Assembly (NCBI RefSeq): GCF_000716335.1
Contig: NZ_KL591005.1
Coordinates: 189,652-253,651, forward strand
DNA length: 64,000 bases
Direction of reading: 5' to 3'
Origin: Streptomyces sp. NRRL S-118
GTDB lineage: Bacteria > Actinomycetota > Actinomycetes > Streptomycetales > Streptomycetaceae
Shown: piece by piece, positions 19,173 through 27,469 of the stretch
How positions within the stretch are numbered: position 1 is the first letter of the stretch
Layout: each line of letters begins with the position of its first letter
Program-made: the position numbers and the translations under genes
The notes under the pieces: model-generated
Database searches by the model: none
What the model saw: only the letters and a program-made list of their open reading frames with translations
What the model was told of the DNA's origin: nothing

Positions 19173-21047
19173 ATGACCGTCGCATTCCGGGCCCTCGGCC
19201 CGCTGGAAATCGTGGACGGTGACCGGACCGTCCGCATAGCCGCCGACAAACAGCGCACCATTCTCGCGATGCTGATCGCCCACCGGGGCAGCGTCGTTTC
19301 CGTTCCCGCCCTCCTCGAAGAACTCTGGGGCGGCACACCACCCCGCTCCGCGGTGCCCAATCTGCGCACCTATGTGATGCAGTTGCGCCGGCTCCTGCCG
19401 CCCGCCGACGGCGGCACGCACCCCCGGCTGATCACGTCCCGGTCCGGCTACATGCTCCGGGCGGACGACGACGAGACCGACATCGCCCGCTTCGAGGACC
19501 TCGTCGAGCGGGCACGGCAGGCGGCGGCCGGGCAGGACCTGGCCCGGGCCGCCCGCTCACTGAGCAGCGCCCTGGCGCTCTGGCACGGGGAACCACTGGA
19601 GAACGTCGCCAAAGGACCTGTTCTCGAGGGCATCGCCGCGGCACTCACCGAGCAGTACCTGGGCGCGATCGAGGCACAGGCGGACGTGGCGCTCGCGCGC
19701 GGCGCGGGGGCGGCCATGGTCGACACCCTGCGCCGGGCCGTACGCCGGCATCCCCTGCGGGAACGGCTGCGCACCCGCCTGATGCTCGCCCTTTACCACA
19801 GCGGTGACACGGCCGGCGCGCTCGCCGCCTTCACCGACGCCCGGGAGACGCTGCGCAATGAACTCGGGCTGGACCCGGGACCGGAGCTGTGCCGCACCCA
19901 CCAGGCCGTACTGCGCCGGGAACCGGACCTGAGTGCCGTCCCGGAGGCCCCCACCCGGACGACGGCCCCGCCCGCGCACCCCCTCACCGGCACGGTGCCC
20001 CGCCAACTCCCCCGCATCCCGGGACCGTTCGCCGGACGGGCGCAGGACACGGCCCGGGTGCGCGACGTCCTGCGCACCCGGGACGGAACGGCCGCCGGGG
20101 CCCCGGTCGTGGTGCTGCACGGGCCGGCCGGACGGGGAAAGTCGGCACTGGCCCTGCACGTCGCCCACGCGGCCGCCGCGGACTTCCCCGACGGCCAGCT
20201 CTACGTCGACCTCGACAGCCCGCAGGCCGGCGCGGATCCCGTGGACCCGGTCACCGTGCTGCGCCACTTCCTCCGCTCGTTCGGCATGCCCCGGGCCGAC
20301 GTGCCGGCCGCCCTCTCCGAGGCCTCGGCGTACTACCAGTCCATGGTCGCGGGCCGGCGCGTCCTCGTGGTCGTCGACAACGCCTTCCACCGCGGCCAGG
20401 TCCTTCCGCTGCTGCCCGCCGCCCCTGGGTGCGCGGTGCTGGTCACGAGCCGGAGCGTCCTGCCCGCGCTGGACGCGGTGCACGTGCCGGTGCACCCCCT
20501 GGACGAAACGGACTCCGTCCGCCTGCTGTCCCTGCTGGTCGGCGACGCCCGCGTCACCGCGGAGCCCCGGGCGGCCCGGGAGATCGCGCGGCTCTGCCAC
20601 GGCAACCCCCTCGCCCTCAGCATCGCCGGTGCCCGTTGCGCCGGCCGCCCCCAGGGCACCCTCGCCGGTCTCGCCGCCCGGCTGCGCGACCCGGCACGCA
20701 CGCTCGACGAATTACGGGTCGCCGACCTGGCGATGCGCTCGTCGTACGCCAGGAGCTACCGGCAGCTGTCGGCCCACGATCCCGAGCACCGCGCCGCGGC
20801 CCGGGCCTTCCGGCGGCTGTGCACCCTCGGGTCGCCCTTCAGCGCGACGCGCGCCGCCGAGGCCATCGGCGCCGCGCTGCCGGCCACCGAGCGGGCCCTG
20901 GACTGCCTGGTGACGGTCGGGCTGCTCACTCCGGTCGCACACGAAGGGTTCCGGATGCCGGACCTCGCGGGCCTGTACGCCCGGGAGCTCGCCGCCCGCG
21001 ACCGGGCGCGCTGCGGCGAGCTGGTGCTCAGCCGACCGGCGAACTGA
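19173..21047 (+). CDS. SARP/AfsR-type transcriptional activator with NB-ARC ATPase domain
   Basis: A 624-residue regulator. Residues 1-95 are an OmpR-like winged helix (FRALGPLEIVDGDRTVRI, SVPALLEELWGG, NLRTYVMQLRRLL); 100-250 the bacterial transcriptional activation domain; about 290-600 an NB-ARC-like ATPase with Walker A HGPAGRGKSAL and Walker B RVLVVVDNA. The C-terminal TPR block of full AfsR is missing. Codon 514 is TTA (20712-20714), so translation should depend on the bldA tRNA. Direct repeats with 11-bp period upstream of both peptide genes are its likely targets. Its last 20 bases overlap the opposing ABC gene. Confidence 0.92.
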   Translation: MTVAFRALGPLEIVDGDRTVRIAADKQRTILAMLIAHRGSVVSVPALLEELWGGTPPRSAVPNLRTYVMQLRRLLPPADGGTHPRLITSRSGYMLRADDDETDIARFEDLVERARQAAAGQDLARAARSLSSALALWHGEPLENVAKGPVLEGIAAALTEQYLGAIEAQADVALARGAGAAMVDTLRRAVRRHPLRERLRTRLMLALYHSGDTAGALAAFTDARETLRNELGLDPGPELCRTHQAVLRREPDLSAVPEAPTRTTAPPAHPLTGTVPRQLPRIPGPFAGRAQDTARVRDVLRTRDGTAAGAPVVVLHGPAGRGKSALALHVAHAAAADFPDGQLYVDLDSPQAGADPVDPVTVLRHFLRSFGMPRADVPAALSEASAYYQSMVAGRRVLVVVDNAFHRGQVLPLLPAAPGCAVLVTSRSVLPALDAVHVPVHPLDETDSVRLLSLLVGDARVTAEPRAAREIARLCHGNPLALSIAGARCAGRPQGTLAGLAARLRDPARTLDELRVADLAMRSSYARSYRQLSAHDPEHRAAARAFRRLCTLGSPFSATRAAEAIGAALPATERALDCLVTVGLLTPVAHEGFRMPDLAGLYARELAARDRARCGELVLSRPAN

Positions 21048-22986
21048 CCGCGGGCGGCAGCTCCGCCGCCGGCGCCTCCGGCCGGTCCGGTGCCTCCCCG
21101 GGAGCCGGTGCGTCCCCGGCGTCCGGTGCGTCCTGGTCGCGATAGCCCTCGGCCTGGATGGCGAACAGGCGGGCGTACTCGCCCTCCCGGGCCATGAGCT
21201 GCTCGTGCGTGCCCCGTTCCACGATCCGGCCGCCCTCCAGGACCACGATCGCATCCGCCTCGCGGACCGCGCCGAGCCGGTGGGAGACGAGCAGGCTGGT
21301 GCGCCCCGCCCGGTGTTCCCGCAGCCGGGCGTGGATCTCCGCCTCCGCCTGGGCGTCCAGTCCGGCACTCGGCTCGTCCAGGACGAGCAGGTCCCGGTCG
21401 TCGCGCAGCAGCGTGCGGGCCAGCGCCAGACGCTGCCACTGGCCGCCGGAGAGCACGACCCCGGACTGCGGGTCACCCTCGGCGTGGTCGGCGAAGATGC
21501 GGCTGAGCAGCGTGTCGTAACCGCGGGGAAGCCCTTCCACGGTGGTGTCGACATCGGCGCGCCGGGCGGCCTTCCGCAGCCTCGGCCGGTCGTCGAGCGC
21601 CTCCAGTTCCCCCACGCCGATGTTCTCCGCCGCCGTCAGGTCGTAACACATGTAGTCCTGGAACAGCACGCCCATACGACGGCGCAGTTCGGCGGGCGGC
21701 ACCTCGCGGATGTCCACGCCGTCCCAGAGGATCGCCCCTTCCGTCGGATCGTAGAAACGGCAGAGCAGCTTGATCAGGGTGCTTTTCCCCGCGCCGTTGA
21801 GCCCGACGAGGGCGACCGCGCTTCCGTGCGGAATGGTCAGGTCGACGCCCCGCAGAATCCACGAATGGCCCTCGGCATAACGGAACCAGACCCCCCGCAA
21901 TTCGATGCCCCGGCGCAATGCCGGCAGTCGCCCCGCCGGGTCCGCCGACGGCAGGTCGTCGGGGAGCGACATCACCTTGTCGTGGTATCCGAAGAGGAGA
22001 AGCGCCTCGTGCGCCATGGCGACGTTGTCCACCAGCCCCGTCAACGCAACCTGCGTACCGGCCACGGCGGCGACGAACGCGGTCACGTCGCCCACGCTCA
22101 GGGCGCCGGTCGTCGCGGCCCGTACCGCCCACACGAGTCCGAGCCCCGCGACCACCGTGGACAGCAGCGCGAGGAGGGACTGCGTCCGGGCCTCCTGCTG
22201 GTCCAGCCGCTGTTCGCCCTCCTGCCGGGTCGCGAGCTCGGTGAGCATCCGCCCCTTGAGGAAGTCGCCCAGTCCGAACAGCCGGGTCTCCTTCGCGCTG
22301 CGGACATCGGTGAGCAGCAGCGAGTAGAAGACCTGGCGCCGGACCGCCGGGGAGACCCCGGCGAGCATGCCGACCCTGCGCCGGGACAGGGACAGCCGTG
22401 CGAGGAGCGCGGGCACGGCGGCCACGGTGACCAGTGCGGCCATCGGCGGGCTCAGCAGCGACAGCGTCCCGAGCAGGCTCACGAGTGTGATGATGTTGCG
22501 CGCGGTGTCGAAGAGGCCCGTGGTGACGGGGCCGAGCCCTCCACCGGTCGCCTGCATGGCCATGCTGAGGTCGTTGCGGAATTCCGGGTTCTCGAACCGC
22601 GACAGCCCTTGGAGCCGGTTGACGGCGCCGTACAGCCGGTCCTGCATCAGGCGTTCGAGGCGGCGGCCCAGTTCGTTCTGCACGTAGCCGCTCAGGTGCG
22701 GCAGCACCCCGGCCGCGAGCCCCACGGCGGCCAGGCCCGCGGCCCGGTCCAGCACCTGGTCGGGCCGTCCGCCGGCGAGGTCGTCCACGACGAGCTTCGT
22801 GAGCCACGCCGTGGCCGTGGGCAGCAGGCCGAGGACGACGGTGATCAGCGAGTACGCCAGCGCGTGCCACCGTCCCGCCCGCCAGCACAGCAGCCAGGCG
22901 ACCCCGAGGTACCGCAGGGTCCGGCGCGGCCCGGCCGTGCCCGACCGCCCGGCGGGCCCGGCCTGCGGTCCGGTCCCCGCGCTCAC
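21028..22986 (-). CDS. ABC transporter, fused permease-ATPase (peptide exporter type)
   Basis: A 652-residue half-transporter. Residues 25-320 form a six-helix membrane domain; the nucleotide-binding domain carries Walker A GLNGAGKS (395-402), signature LSGGQWQR near 518 and Walker B LLVLDEPSAG near 537, followed by the switch His in VSHRL. There is no N-terminal C39 peptidase domain, so it would export without cutting a leader. GTG at 22986 overlaps the stop of the MauD-like gene by 4 bases. Last gene of the unit peptide B - mauE-like - mauD-like - ABC. The substrate is inferred from context to be the cysteine-rich peptides. Confidence 0.92.
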   Translation of the reverse strand: MSAGTGPQAGPAGRSGTAGPRRTLRYLGVAWLLCWRAGRWHALAYSLITVVLGLLPTATAWLTKLVVDDLAGGRPDQVLDRAAGLAAVGLAAGVLPHLSGYVQNELGRRLERLMQDRLYGAVNRLQGLSRFENPEFRNDLSMAMQATGGGLGPVTTGLFDTARNIITLVSLLGTLSLLSPPMAALVTVAAVPALLARLSLSRRRVGMLAGVSPAVRRQVFYSLLLTDVRSAKETRLFGLGDFLKGRMLTELATRQEGEQRLDQQEARTQSLLALLSTVVAGLGLVWAVRAATTGALSVGDVTAFVAAVAGTQVALTGLVDNVAMAHEALLLFGYHDKVMSLPDDLPSADPAGRLPALRRGIELRGVWFRYAEGHSWILRGVDLTIPHGSAVALVGLNGAGKSTLIKLLCRFYDPTEGAILWDGVDIREVPPAELRRRMGVLFQDYMCYDLTAAENIGVGELEALDDRPRLRKAARRADVDTTVEGLPRGYDTLLSRIFADHAEGDPQSGVVLSGGQWQRLALARTLLRDDRDLLVLDEPSAGLDAQAEAEIHARLREHRAGRTSLLVSHRLGAVREADAIVVLEGGRIVERGTHEQLMAREGEYARLFAIQAEGYRDQDAPDAGDAPAPGEAPDRPEAPAAELPPAVSSPVG

Positions 22987-23486
22987 GCCGCGGGCGCCGG
23001 CTCGGGCAGCTCGGCCAGCTCGGTGGTCGCCTGCACCACGGAGCCGTCCGGGTCGACCAGGACGAAGGTGGGGAATGCCTGGATGCCGAGGTCGTCGGCG
23101 ACGGCGTGGGCGTCGTCACCGCGCATCACCACCGCGTCCGGGCCCACCGCGCCGATCAGCTCGTCGGCACGCGCCCCGTCGCCGGACACCACCGCCAGGG
23201 CGCTGTGCCGGCGGGCCCGGGCGGCGAACTTCGGCGCGTGGTCGTGGCAGGTGTCGCACTGCGCGTCGAAGAAGGCCACGAGGGTGGCACCGTACGCCCG
23301 GGCGGCCTCGGGAAGCCGGTGGCCCACCAGCATGCCCGGGTCGTACGAGGAGAAGCCGGGCCGGCCCGCCAGCCGTTCGAGTTCCGCGGTGTGCTCGCGC
23401 AGTCGGCGCAGCACCGCGAAGGTGAGCAGCAGGTCGAACAGGCACAGCACACCGACCAGGACGACGGCTGCGATCAGGAAGGGCAT
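22983..23486 (-). CDS. MauD/TlpA-like membrane-anchored thioredoxin
   Basis: A 167-residue protein with an N-terminal membrane anchor (residues 3-24) and a thioredoxin-like domain facing outward. The redox motif is CDTC (Cys77, Cys80) in AFFDAQCDTCHDHAPKF, and the cis-Pro segment is IQAFPTFVLVDPDG. MauD is known for its requirement in forming the disulfide-rich light chain of methylamine dehydrogenase; no such enzyme is encoded here. ATG at 23486 has GAGG upstream. It is 10 bases downstream of the MauE-like gene and overlaps the ABC gene, so it is tightly co-expressed. Role inferred: oxidation or isomerisation of the six-cysteine peptides. Confidence 0.88.
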   Translation of the reverse strand: MPFLIAAVVLVGVLCLFDLLLTFAVLRRLREHTAELERLAGRPGFSSYDPGMLVGHRLPEAARAYGATLVAFFDAQCDTCHDHAPKFAARARRHSALAVVSGDGARADELIGAVGPDAVVMRGDDAHAVADDLGIQAFPTFVLVDPDGSVVQATTELAELPEPAPAA

Positions 23487-23496
23487 GAAGGAGACC

Positions 23497-24069
23497 TCAC
23501 TTGTGGACGGCGCGTGGACGGGCGGCGGCCGGGGCCGGCCGGCCGGAGCGGAACAGGGCGGCCAGGTCGTCGAGCCGGGCGACCAGCAGCGCCGCGACGG
23601 CCGCCGCGACCGCCGCGACCGCGCCGCCGCCGGCATGAGCCGGCCATCCGGCGGCGGGCACGGCGGTCACGACCGCGAAGCCGGCCGCGCCCGTGCCGGC
23701 CAGGATCAGGTTGCGGACCACGTGGAGCGGCCCCAGCGGAGTGGCCGAAGCCCCGAAGCAGCGGCACGGGGCGCGGCGTCCGTTGCGCAGCGCCACCACG
23801 ATCCCCGCGGTGAACGCGAGCAGCAGGAGCACCGCGGCGGCCAGCCCGAGGGCCGCCGTCCGCGCGGGCACGAGCAGCAGGAGCACCGCGATCTCCCCGG
23901 CGATCACCGCCGCGGCGGCCGCCGACGACACCTTCCGCGGGAGGAGCCGCAGGTCCGTGATCGACCGGGCGAAGGAGTCGAACGCGGTTCTGCTGCGTAC
24001 TTTTCCGGCGAGCGCCAGCAGGAAGACACCGAACAGGAGAATCCGGCATGCGAAGGCGACATAGGTCAT
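23497..24069 (-). CDS. MauE/DoxX family redox-associated membrane protein
   Basis: A 190-residue membrane protein with four main hydrophobic helices and the MauE signature: a Cys-x-Cys-Phe-Gly element (PCRCFGA, Cys102 and Cys104) followed by LHVVRNLILAG. MauE proteins resemble VKOR/DsbB-type membrane oxidoreductases and pair with MauD. ATG 24069 has GAGG 9 bases upstream. It lies 79 bases after peptide B. The C-terminal 50 residues add further alanine-rich hydrophobic sequence. Presumed role: electron transfer to or from the MauD-like thioredoxin during peptide disulfide formation (inference). Confidence 0.88.
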   Translation of the reverse strand: MTYVAFACRILLFGVFLLALAGKVRSRTAFDSFARSITDLRLLPRKVSSAAAAAVIAGEIAVLLLLVPARTAALGLAAAVLLLLAFTAGIVVALRNGRRAPCRCFGASATPLGPLHVVRNLILAGTGAAGFAVVTAVPAAGWPAHAGGGAVAAVAAAVAALLVARLDDLAALFRSGRPAPAAARPRAVHK

Positions 24070-24148
24070 GCGCGAAGTCCTCGAATGTGATGCGCGAGGA
24101 CGGACGGCCCGGACCGTGCCGGTGCCGCCCGCCCGCACTTCTGTTCTG

Positions 24149-24346
24149 TCAGCAGCCGATGTAGCGGACGTTCTCGCACTTGCCGCACGAGGTCCTTCCG
24201 CCCACCACGTGACACAGGCGGTAGATCTTGCGCCAGTCGGCGGTGCAGTAGCAGTACTCCCACCAGCTGGTGTCCGCGGATGCGGTCGCCTTCGGCACGA
24301 AATGCTCGAGCACCCGGTCCGCGACCTTGCTCAATGACGGCATCAT
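24149..24346 (-). CDS. Six-cysteine leader peptide B (candidate exported disulfide peptide)
   Basis: A 65-residue sibling of peptide A. The leader (MMPSLSKVADRVLEHF, then VPKATASA) ends in an AxA site before Asp25. The core has cysteines at 32, 34, 45, 54, 57 and 65. Shared with A in register are VPKA at 17-20, ADT at 24-26, CYC at 32-34, CHVVGG and TSCG. Tandem ATG codons at 24346/24343 follow GGAGGGG. The core carries three tryptophans (28, 29, 38), absent from A. First gene of the unit with the MauE-like, MauD-like and ABC genes. A weak resemblance to the CxC...YR part of methylamine dehydrogenase light chain is too short to trust. Confidence 0.87.
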   Translation of the reverse strand: MMPSLSKVADRVLEHFVPKATASADTSWWEYCYCTADWRKIYRLCHVVGGRTSCGKCENVRYIGC

Positions 24347-24394
24347 GAACTCCCCTCCTCCTTTCGGCCGACGGTACTCACGCGCCATAGACCG

Positions 24395-24416
24395 GCCCGT
24401 ACAGCGGACATACAGC
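24395..24416 (-). promoter_or_regulatory. SARP-type direct repeat upstream of peptide B
   Basis: On the minus strand GCTGTAT and GCTGTAC are exact heptamer repeats but for one base, starting 11 bp apart, with CTATGG 8 bases further downstream as a -10-like element. It is 50 bases from the peptide B start. Spacing and sequence match the site in front of peptide A. The repeat lies in the 120-bp gap after the Xaa-Pro peptidase gene. Confidence 0.7.
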
Positions 24417-24466
24417 GGCCGCCGGCGCCGCGCCCGCACCGGTGCGGGGAGCCGCGGACCGCCGCC

Positions 24467-26434
24467 TCACCCCCCGGCCGGGGGCGCCACCGGAAGCGTC
24501 ACGCTGCTGAGCCCGGCCCGTACCGTCATCCGCGTGCCCGCCGGGTGGCGCAGCGTGTAGTCGTGGTCGGTGGAGATCAGCACCACGCCCAGCCGGTGCC
24601 CCTTCTCGACGACGTGGTCCTGGGGCTGCATGGCCCACCGCAGCCGGTACTCGCGGCCTTCGACGACCGGCGACTGCCGGGCGTCCGACTCGCGGTTGCG
24701 GATGTCGAGCCAGCCCCGGGTCACGATCTTGAAGTCGGCCGTCTCGGTGCGGTGCTTCGTCCGGTACGTGCAGCCGGTGTCGCCGGGAATGCCCTCGCCG
24801 TAGCAGACGAGCCGGGAGGTGTCCTGGACGGTGCCGGCGACCGCCCGGGTGGCGGTCCCGTAGTCGACGAGCAGCGCCGTCGTGTAAGGGGAGGTGCCGT
24901 CCAGCGAGGCCCGCACCGACACCTCGGGCGCACCGTTGAGGCGCAGGTCGCGCTGGAGGGGTGCCGTCGTCCAGGCGAGGCGGTTGGGGTGGGCGGTGCC
25001 GGGATCGGCGACGAGCTGCTCGGCGCGCAGGGTGCGGCCGGCGTCGTACAGCGTCCGCAGGGCCGGACGGCCGGGGAGCGGTGACAGGCCGCCGTCGGCG
25101 TTCAGCCGCAGCGTCACCCGCCGGGTGCCGGGCGCCGGCCAGGCCGGCTGCTGCCGCCAGCTGAAGTCGGCCTGCTCGACGTCGACCGCGGGTTCGTCGA
25201 GGGCACCGTTGTCCAGGCCGTACAGCCAGAAGTCGAACCACTGGTGCAGCTGCCGCAGCCATTCCTCCATGCGCAGGGGCATGGGGTTGTTGTGCCCGGC
25301 CTGGTGCAGCCACAGTTTGCGCGGGACGCCGTGCCGGCCGAGGGCCTCCCACAGCCGCGCGGTGTGCCGGGTCTTGACGTTCCAGTCGTTGAGGCCGTGG
25401 ACGAGGAAGACCCCGGCCTTGATCTTCCGTGCATCGGGCAGGTAGTCCCGCTCGCGCCAGAAGGGGCTGTAGTCGCCGGTGATCCGGTCCTGCCCGGCGG
25501 TGAGGCGGTCCAGGACGGGCTTGCAGATCTCGCGGTCGGCGCGGCTGTAGACGGCCTTGGCCAGGACGTCGGTGTCCTCGCCCTGGAAGCCGCCGGGTGC
25601 GACGACGCCGCCGCCGGCCCGGTAGTAGTCGTACCAGGAGGAGATCCCGGCGATCGGGACGACGGCCTTCAGGCCCTCGACGCCGGTGGCGGCCACGGCG
25701 GTGGGCAGAGTGCCGTTGTACGAGATCCCCATCATCGCCGCGTTGCCGGTGGACCAGTCGGCCCGTACCGGCCGGCCGTCGGGGTCCCAGCCGCGGGCCC
25801 GTCCGTTCAGCCAGTCGACCGCCGCCTTGGCGCCGAGTGTCTCCTCGCGGCCGCCGGAGGTGGGGCAGCCGGTCGAGTCGCCCGTTCCGACGCTGTCGAC
25901 CTGGGCCACGGCGTACCCGCGGGGCAGGAAATAGTTGTCGGTGTAGCCCGGGAAGACGACCGAGGAGGCGGAGACGGCGGCGCCGGTGGGCAGCTCGGTG
26001 CCCTGCAGAAGCCCCGGAAGGCCCTTGTGCCCCTTACCGCCGGGCAGGCCGTCCTCCTCCAGGTCGACCTCGTGGAAGGGGACGTCGTTGCCGCCGCCCC
26101 AGTAGGGACTCGCTTCGATGATCGTGGCGACCCGGAGTCCGGTGTCCGTTTCGCGGGGTCGCAGGATCCTCATCCGGACGGTGTCCCGCTTGCCGTCCTC
26201 GTCACTGTCCGTCTCCGTTTCGACGTCGACCAGCTGGTGGACGGCGTCCGCGCGGGAGAAGACCGGGCGGGTCTGCCCGTCGGTGATGCGCAGTGCCGGA
26301 GCCTCGGCCGCGCCGGCCTGCGCGGCCGGTGCGGGCAGCGCCGCGACCAGTAATCCGGCCAGGGCCGTGAGGCCGATCCGGCGGTGGGTGCGGTAGGGGC
26401 GTACGTCGTCGCGTACGCGCTGGGGTCTCGCCAT
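24467..26434 (-). CDS. Secreted Xaa-Pro dipeptidyl-peptidase (S15, CocE/NonD family)
   Basis: A 655-residue exported serine peptidase. The signal peptide has an arginine-rich N region and the core IGLTALAGLLVAALPAP ending in AQA. The S15 alpha/beta-hydrolase domain has the nucleophile in GISYNG and the catalytic His in HQAGHNN; a C-terminal jelly-roll domain ends at SVTLPVAPPAGG. It should release Xaa-Pro dipeptides outside the cell. ATG 26434 has GGAGG 8 bases upstream. Codon 28, in the signal peptide, is TTA (26351-26353), so expression should be bldA-dependent, like the SARP next door. Whether it belongs to the peptide cassette is open. Confidence 0.92.
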   Translation of the reverse strand: MARPQRVRDDVRPYRTHRRIGLTALAGLLVAALPAPAAQAGAAEAPALRITDGQTRPVFSRADAVHQLVDVETETDSDEDGKRDTVRMRILRPRETDTGLRVATIIEASPYWGGGNDVPFHEVDLEEDGLPGGKGHKGLPGLLQGTELPTGAAVSASSVVFPGYTDNYFLPRGYAVAQVDSVGTGDSTGCPTSGGREETLGAKAAVDWLNGRARGWDPDGRPVRADWSTGNAAMMGISYNGTLPTAVAATGVEGLKAVVPIAGISSWYDYYRAGGGVVAPGGFQGEDTDVLAKAVYSRADREICKPVLDRLTAGQDRITGDYSPFWRERDYLPDARKIKAGVFLVHGLNDWNVKTRHTARLWEALGRHGVPRKLWLHQAGHNNPMPLRMEEWLRQLHQWFDFWLYGLDNGALDEPAVDVEQADFSWRQQPAWPAPGTRRVTLRLNADGGLSPLPGRPALRTLYDAGRTLRAEQLVADPGTAHPNRLAWTTAPLQRDLRLNGAPEVSVRASLDGTSPYTTALLVDYGTATRAVAGTVQDTSRLVCYGEGIPGDTGCTYRTKHRTETADFKIVTRGWLDIRNRESDARQSPVVEGREYRLRWAMQPQDHVVEKGHRLGVVLISTDHDYTLRHPAGTRMTVRAGLSSVTLPVAPPAGG

Positions 26435-26583
26435 CGTGCCTGCCTCCAGGGGGCCGCGGGGGTGACGATCACGCGGTGGGCGCGGGTGACATTCCATCGC
26501 TTCCACCTCAGCGGCACCAGACCCAACACCCGGACAAGCAAAGGCCATTGCGTGACCCATGGTGACCGCCTAGCGTGCGCGGC

Positions 26584-27042
26584 ATGAGGTTCAGGGACAC
26601 GCGCGGAGCCGGTTCACGACGCGCCGCGACCGGCTTCGCGGTCCCGGCCGTTCTGCTCATCCTCCTTTCAGCAGGCGGGTGTTCGGATTCCGGATCCCCC
26701 GCACCGCACAGCAGCACACCGGCCGACATCTGCACCGGTCTCGTCTCCTATTGGGCCAAGGAGGCATTGAAAGGCAGCACTTGGGCAGGGCTGGACTGGG
26801 AACAGAAGGGCCTGTCCAACGAGCAGCTGGAGATCCATGACGACGTGCTCTCCGAAGCCCGCGCGACCGACCGGCGCGAGGGGCGGGAGGCGGCCGAACG
26901 CCTCGTCGACCGGGAGACCCGGCGCCGCTGCGAGGCGGCCCGGGGAGCGACCGGCAGCTCCGAGAACTGGCGCCCTCCGGCCACCCCCGGGACCGGCCCC
27001 GGCACCGGATCACAGCGGCCGAAAAGACACGCACCGATGTAA
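26584..27042 (+). CDS. Small predicted lipoprotein of unknown function
   Basis: A 152-residue exported protein. A hydrophobic signal segment (AVPAVLLILLSAGGC) ends in a lipobox-like cysteine near residue 33, though AGGC is an imperfect lipobox. The mature part contains DICTGLVSYWAKEALKG and a charged helical stretch with many Glu/Arg, then a Gly/Pro tail. I do not recognise the family. The ATG at 26584 is taken; a GTG at 26575 is also in frame. It diverges from the Xaa-Pro peptidase gene and precedes the liv operon. Confidence 0.65.
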   Translation: MRFRDTRGAGSRRAATGFAVPAVLLILLSAGGCSDSGSPAPHSSTPADICTGLVSYWAKEALKGSTWAGLDWEQKGLSNEQLEIHDDVLSEARATDRREGREAAERLVDRETRRRCEAARGATGSSENWRPPATPGTGPGTGSQRPKRHAPM

Positions 27043-27378
27043 CACTGCGTAACAGTGGCGCAATGAGGAACCGGGGCCGCCGCACCGGCCGCACCGGCAC
27101 CCCGAACGGGCCCGCGACCCCCCGCCAGGCCCGTCCGGGCCCACACCCCTGTCAGGACCAAGATCCGCTCAAGCCCCTTAGCGGAACTGGGCGTTCTCAC
27201 TATGTGGGCAACCTGGGGCGACCGGAAAGCCCGGATGTGTCCACACCACCAGCACCGACTCTCCCCTCCGGCATAACAAGACAGTCACATCCTGACGTTC
27301 CCTGGTCCCGTACTCCCCCACCTGCGCCTAGAGTCACCGCCAGTCACCGCGCCGCCGGGCGCGTCTGCTGCACGGACC

Positions 27379-27408
27379 CGTACCAACCCAGTGCGTACCA
27401 ACCCAGTG
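27379..27408. repeat. 15-bp tandem repeat in the liv leader region
   Basis: Two perfect copies of CGTACCAACCCAGTG lie end to end about 62 bases before the livK start. The 427-bp gap 27043-27469 holds no gene. The repeat is close enough to the start to be in the promoter or leader and might bind a regulator; no clear -35/-10 pair was found. Confidence 0.6.
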
Positions 27409-27469
27409 CGGCCCGGCGACCACACGGCACCTCAACTCCGAGGAGGCCGCGCCAGGGAAAGGATTCAAC

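Noticed and set aside
24149..24346. Peptide B as a tryptophan tryptophylquinone (methylamine dehydrogenase light chain-like) protein
   Set aside because: Has Trp residues and MauD/E neighbours, but peptide A has no Trp, there is no heavy chain or MauG, and it is far too short.
18185..24346. Lanthipeptide, lasso or thiopeptide gene cluster
   Set aside because: No LanB/C/M, macrolactam synthetase, YcaO or radical SAM gene; the peptides keep cysteines but have few Ser/Thr.
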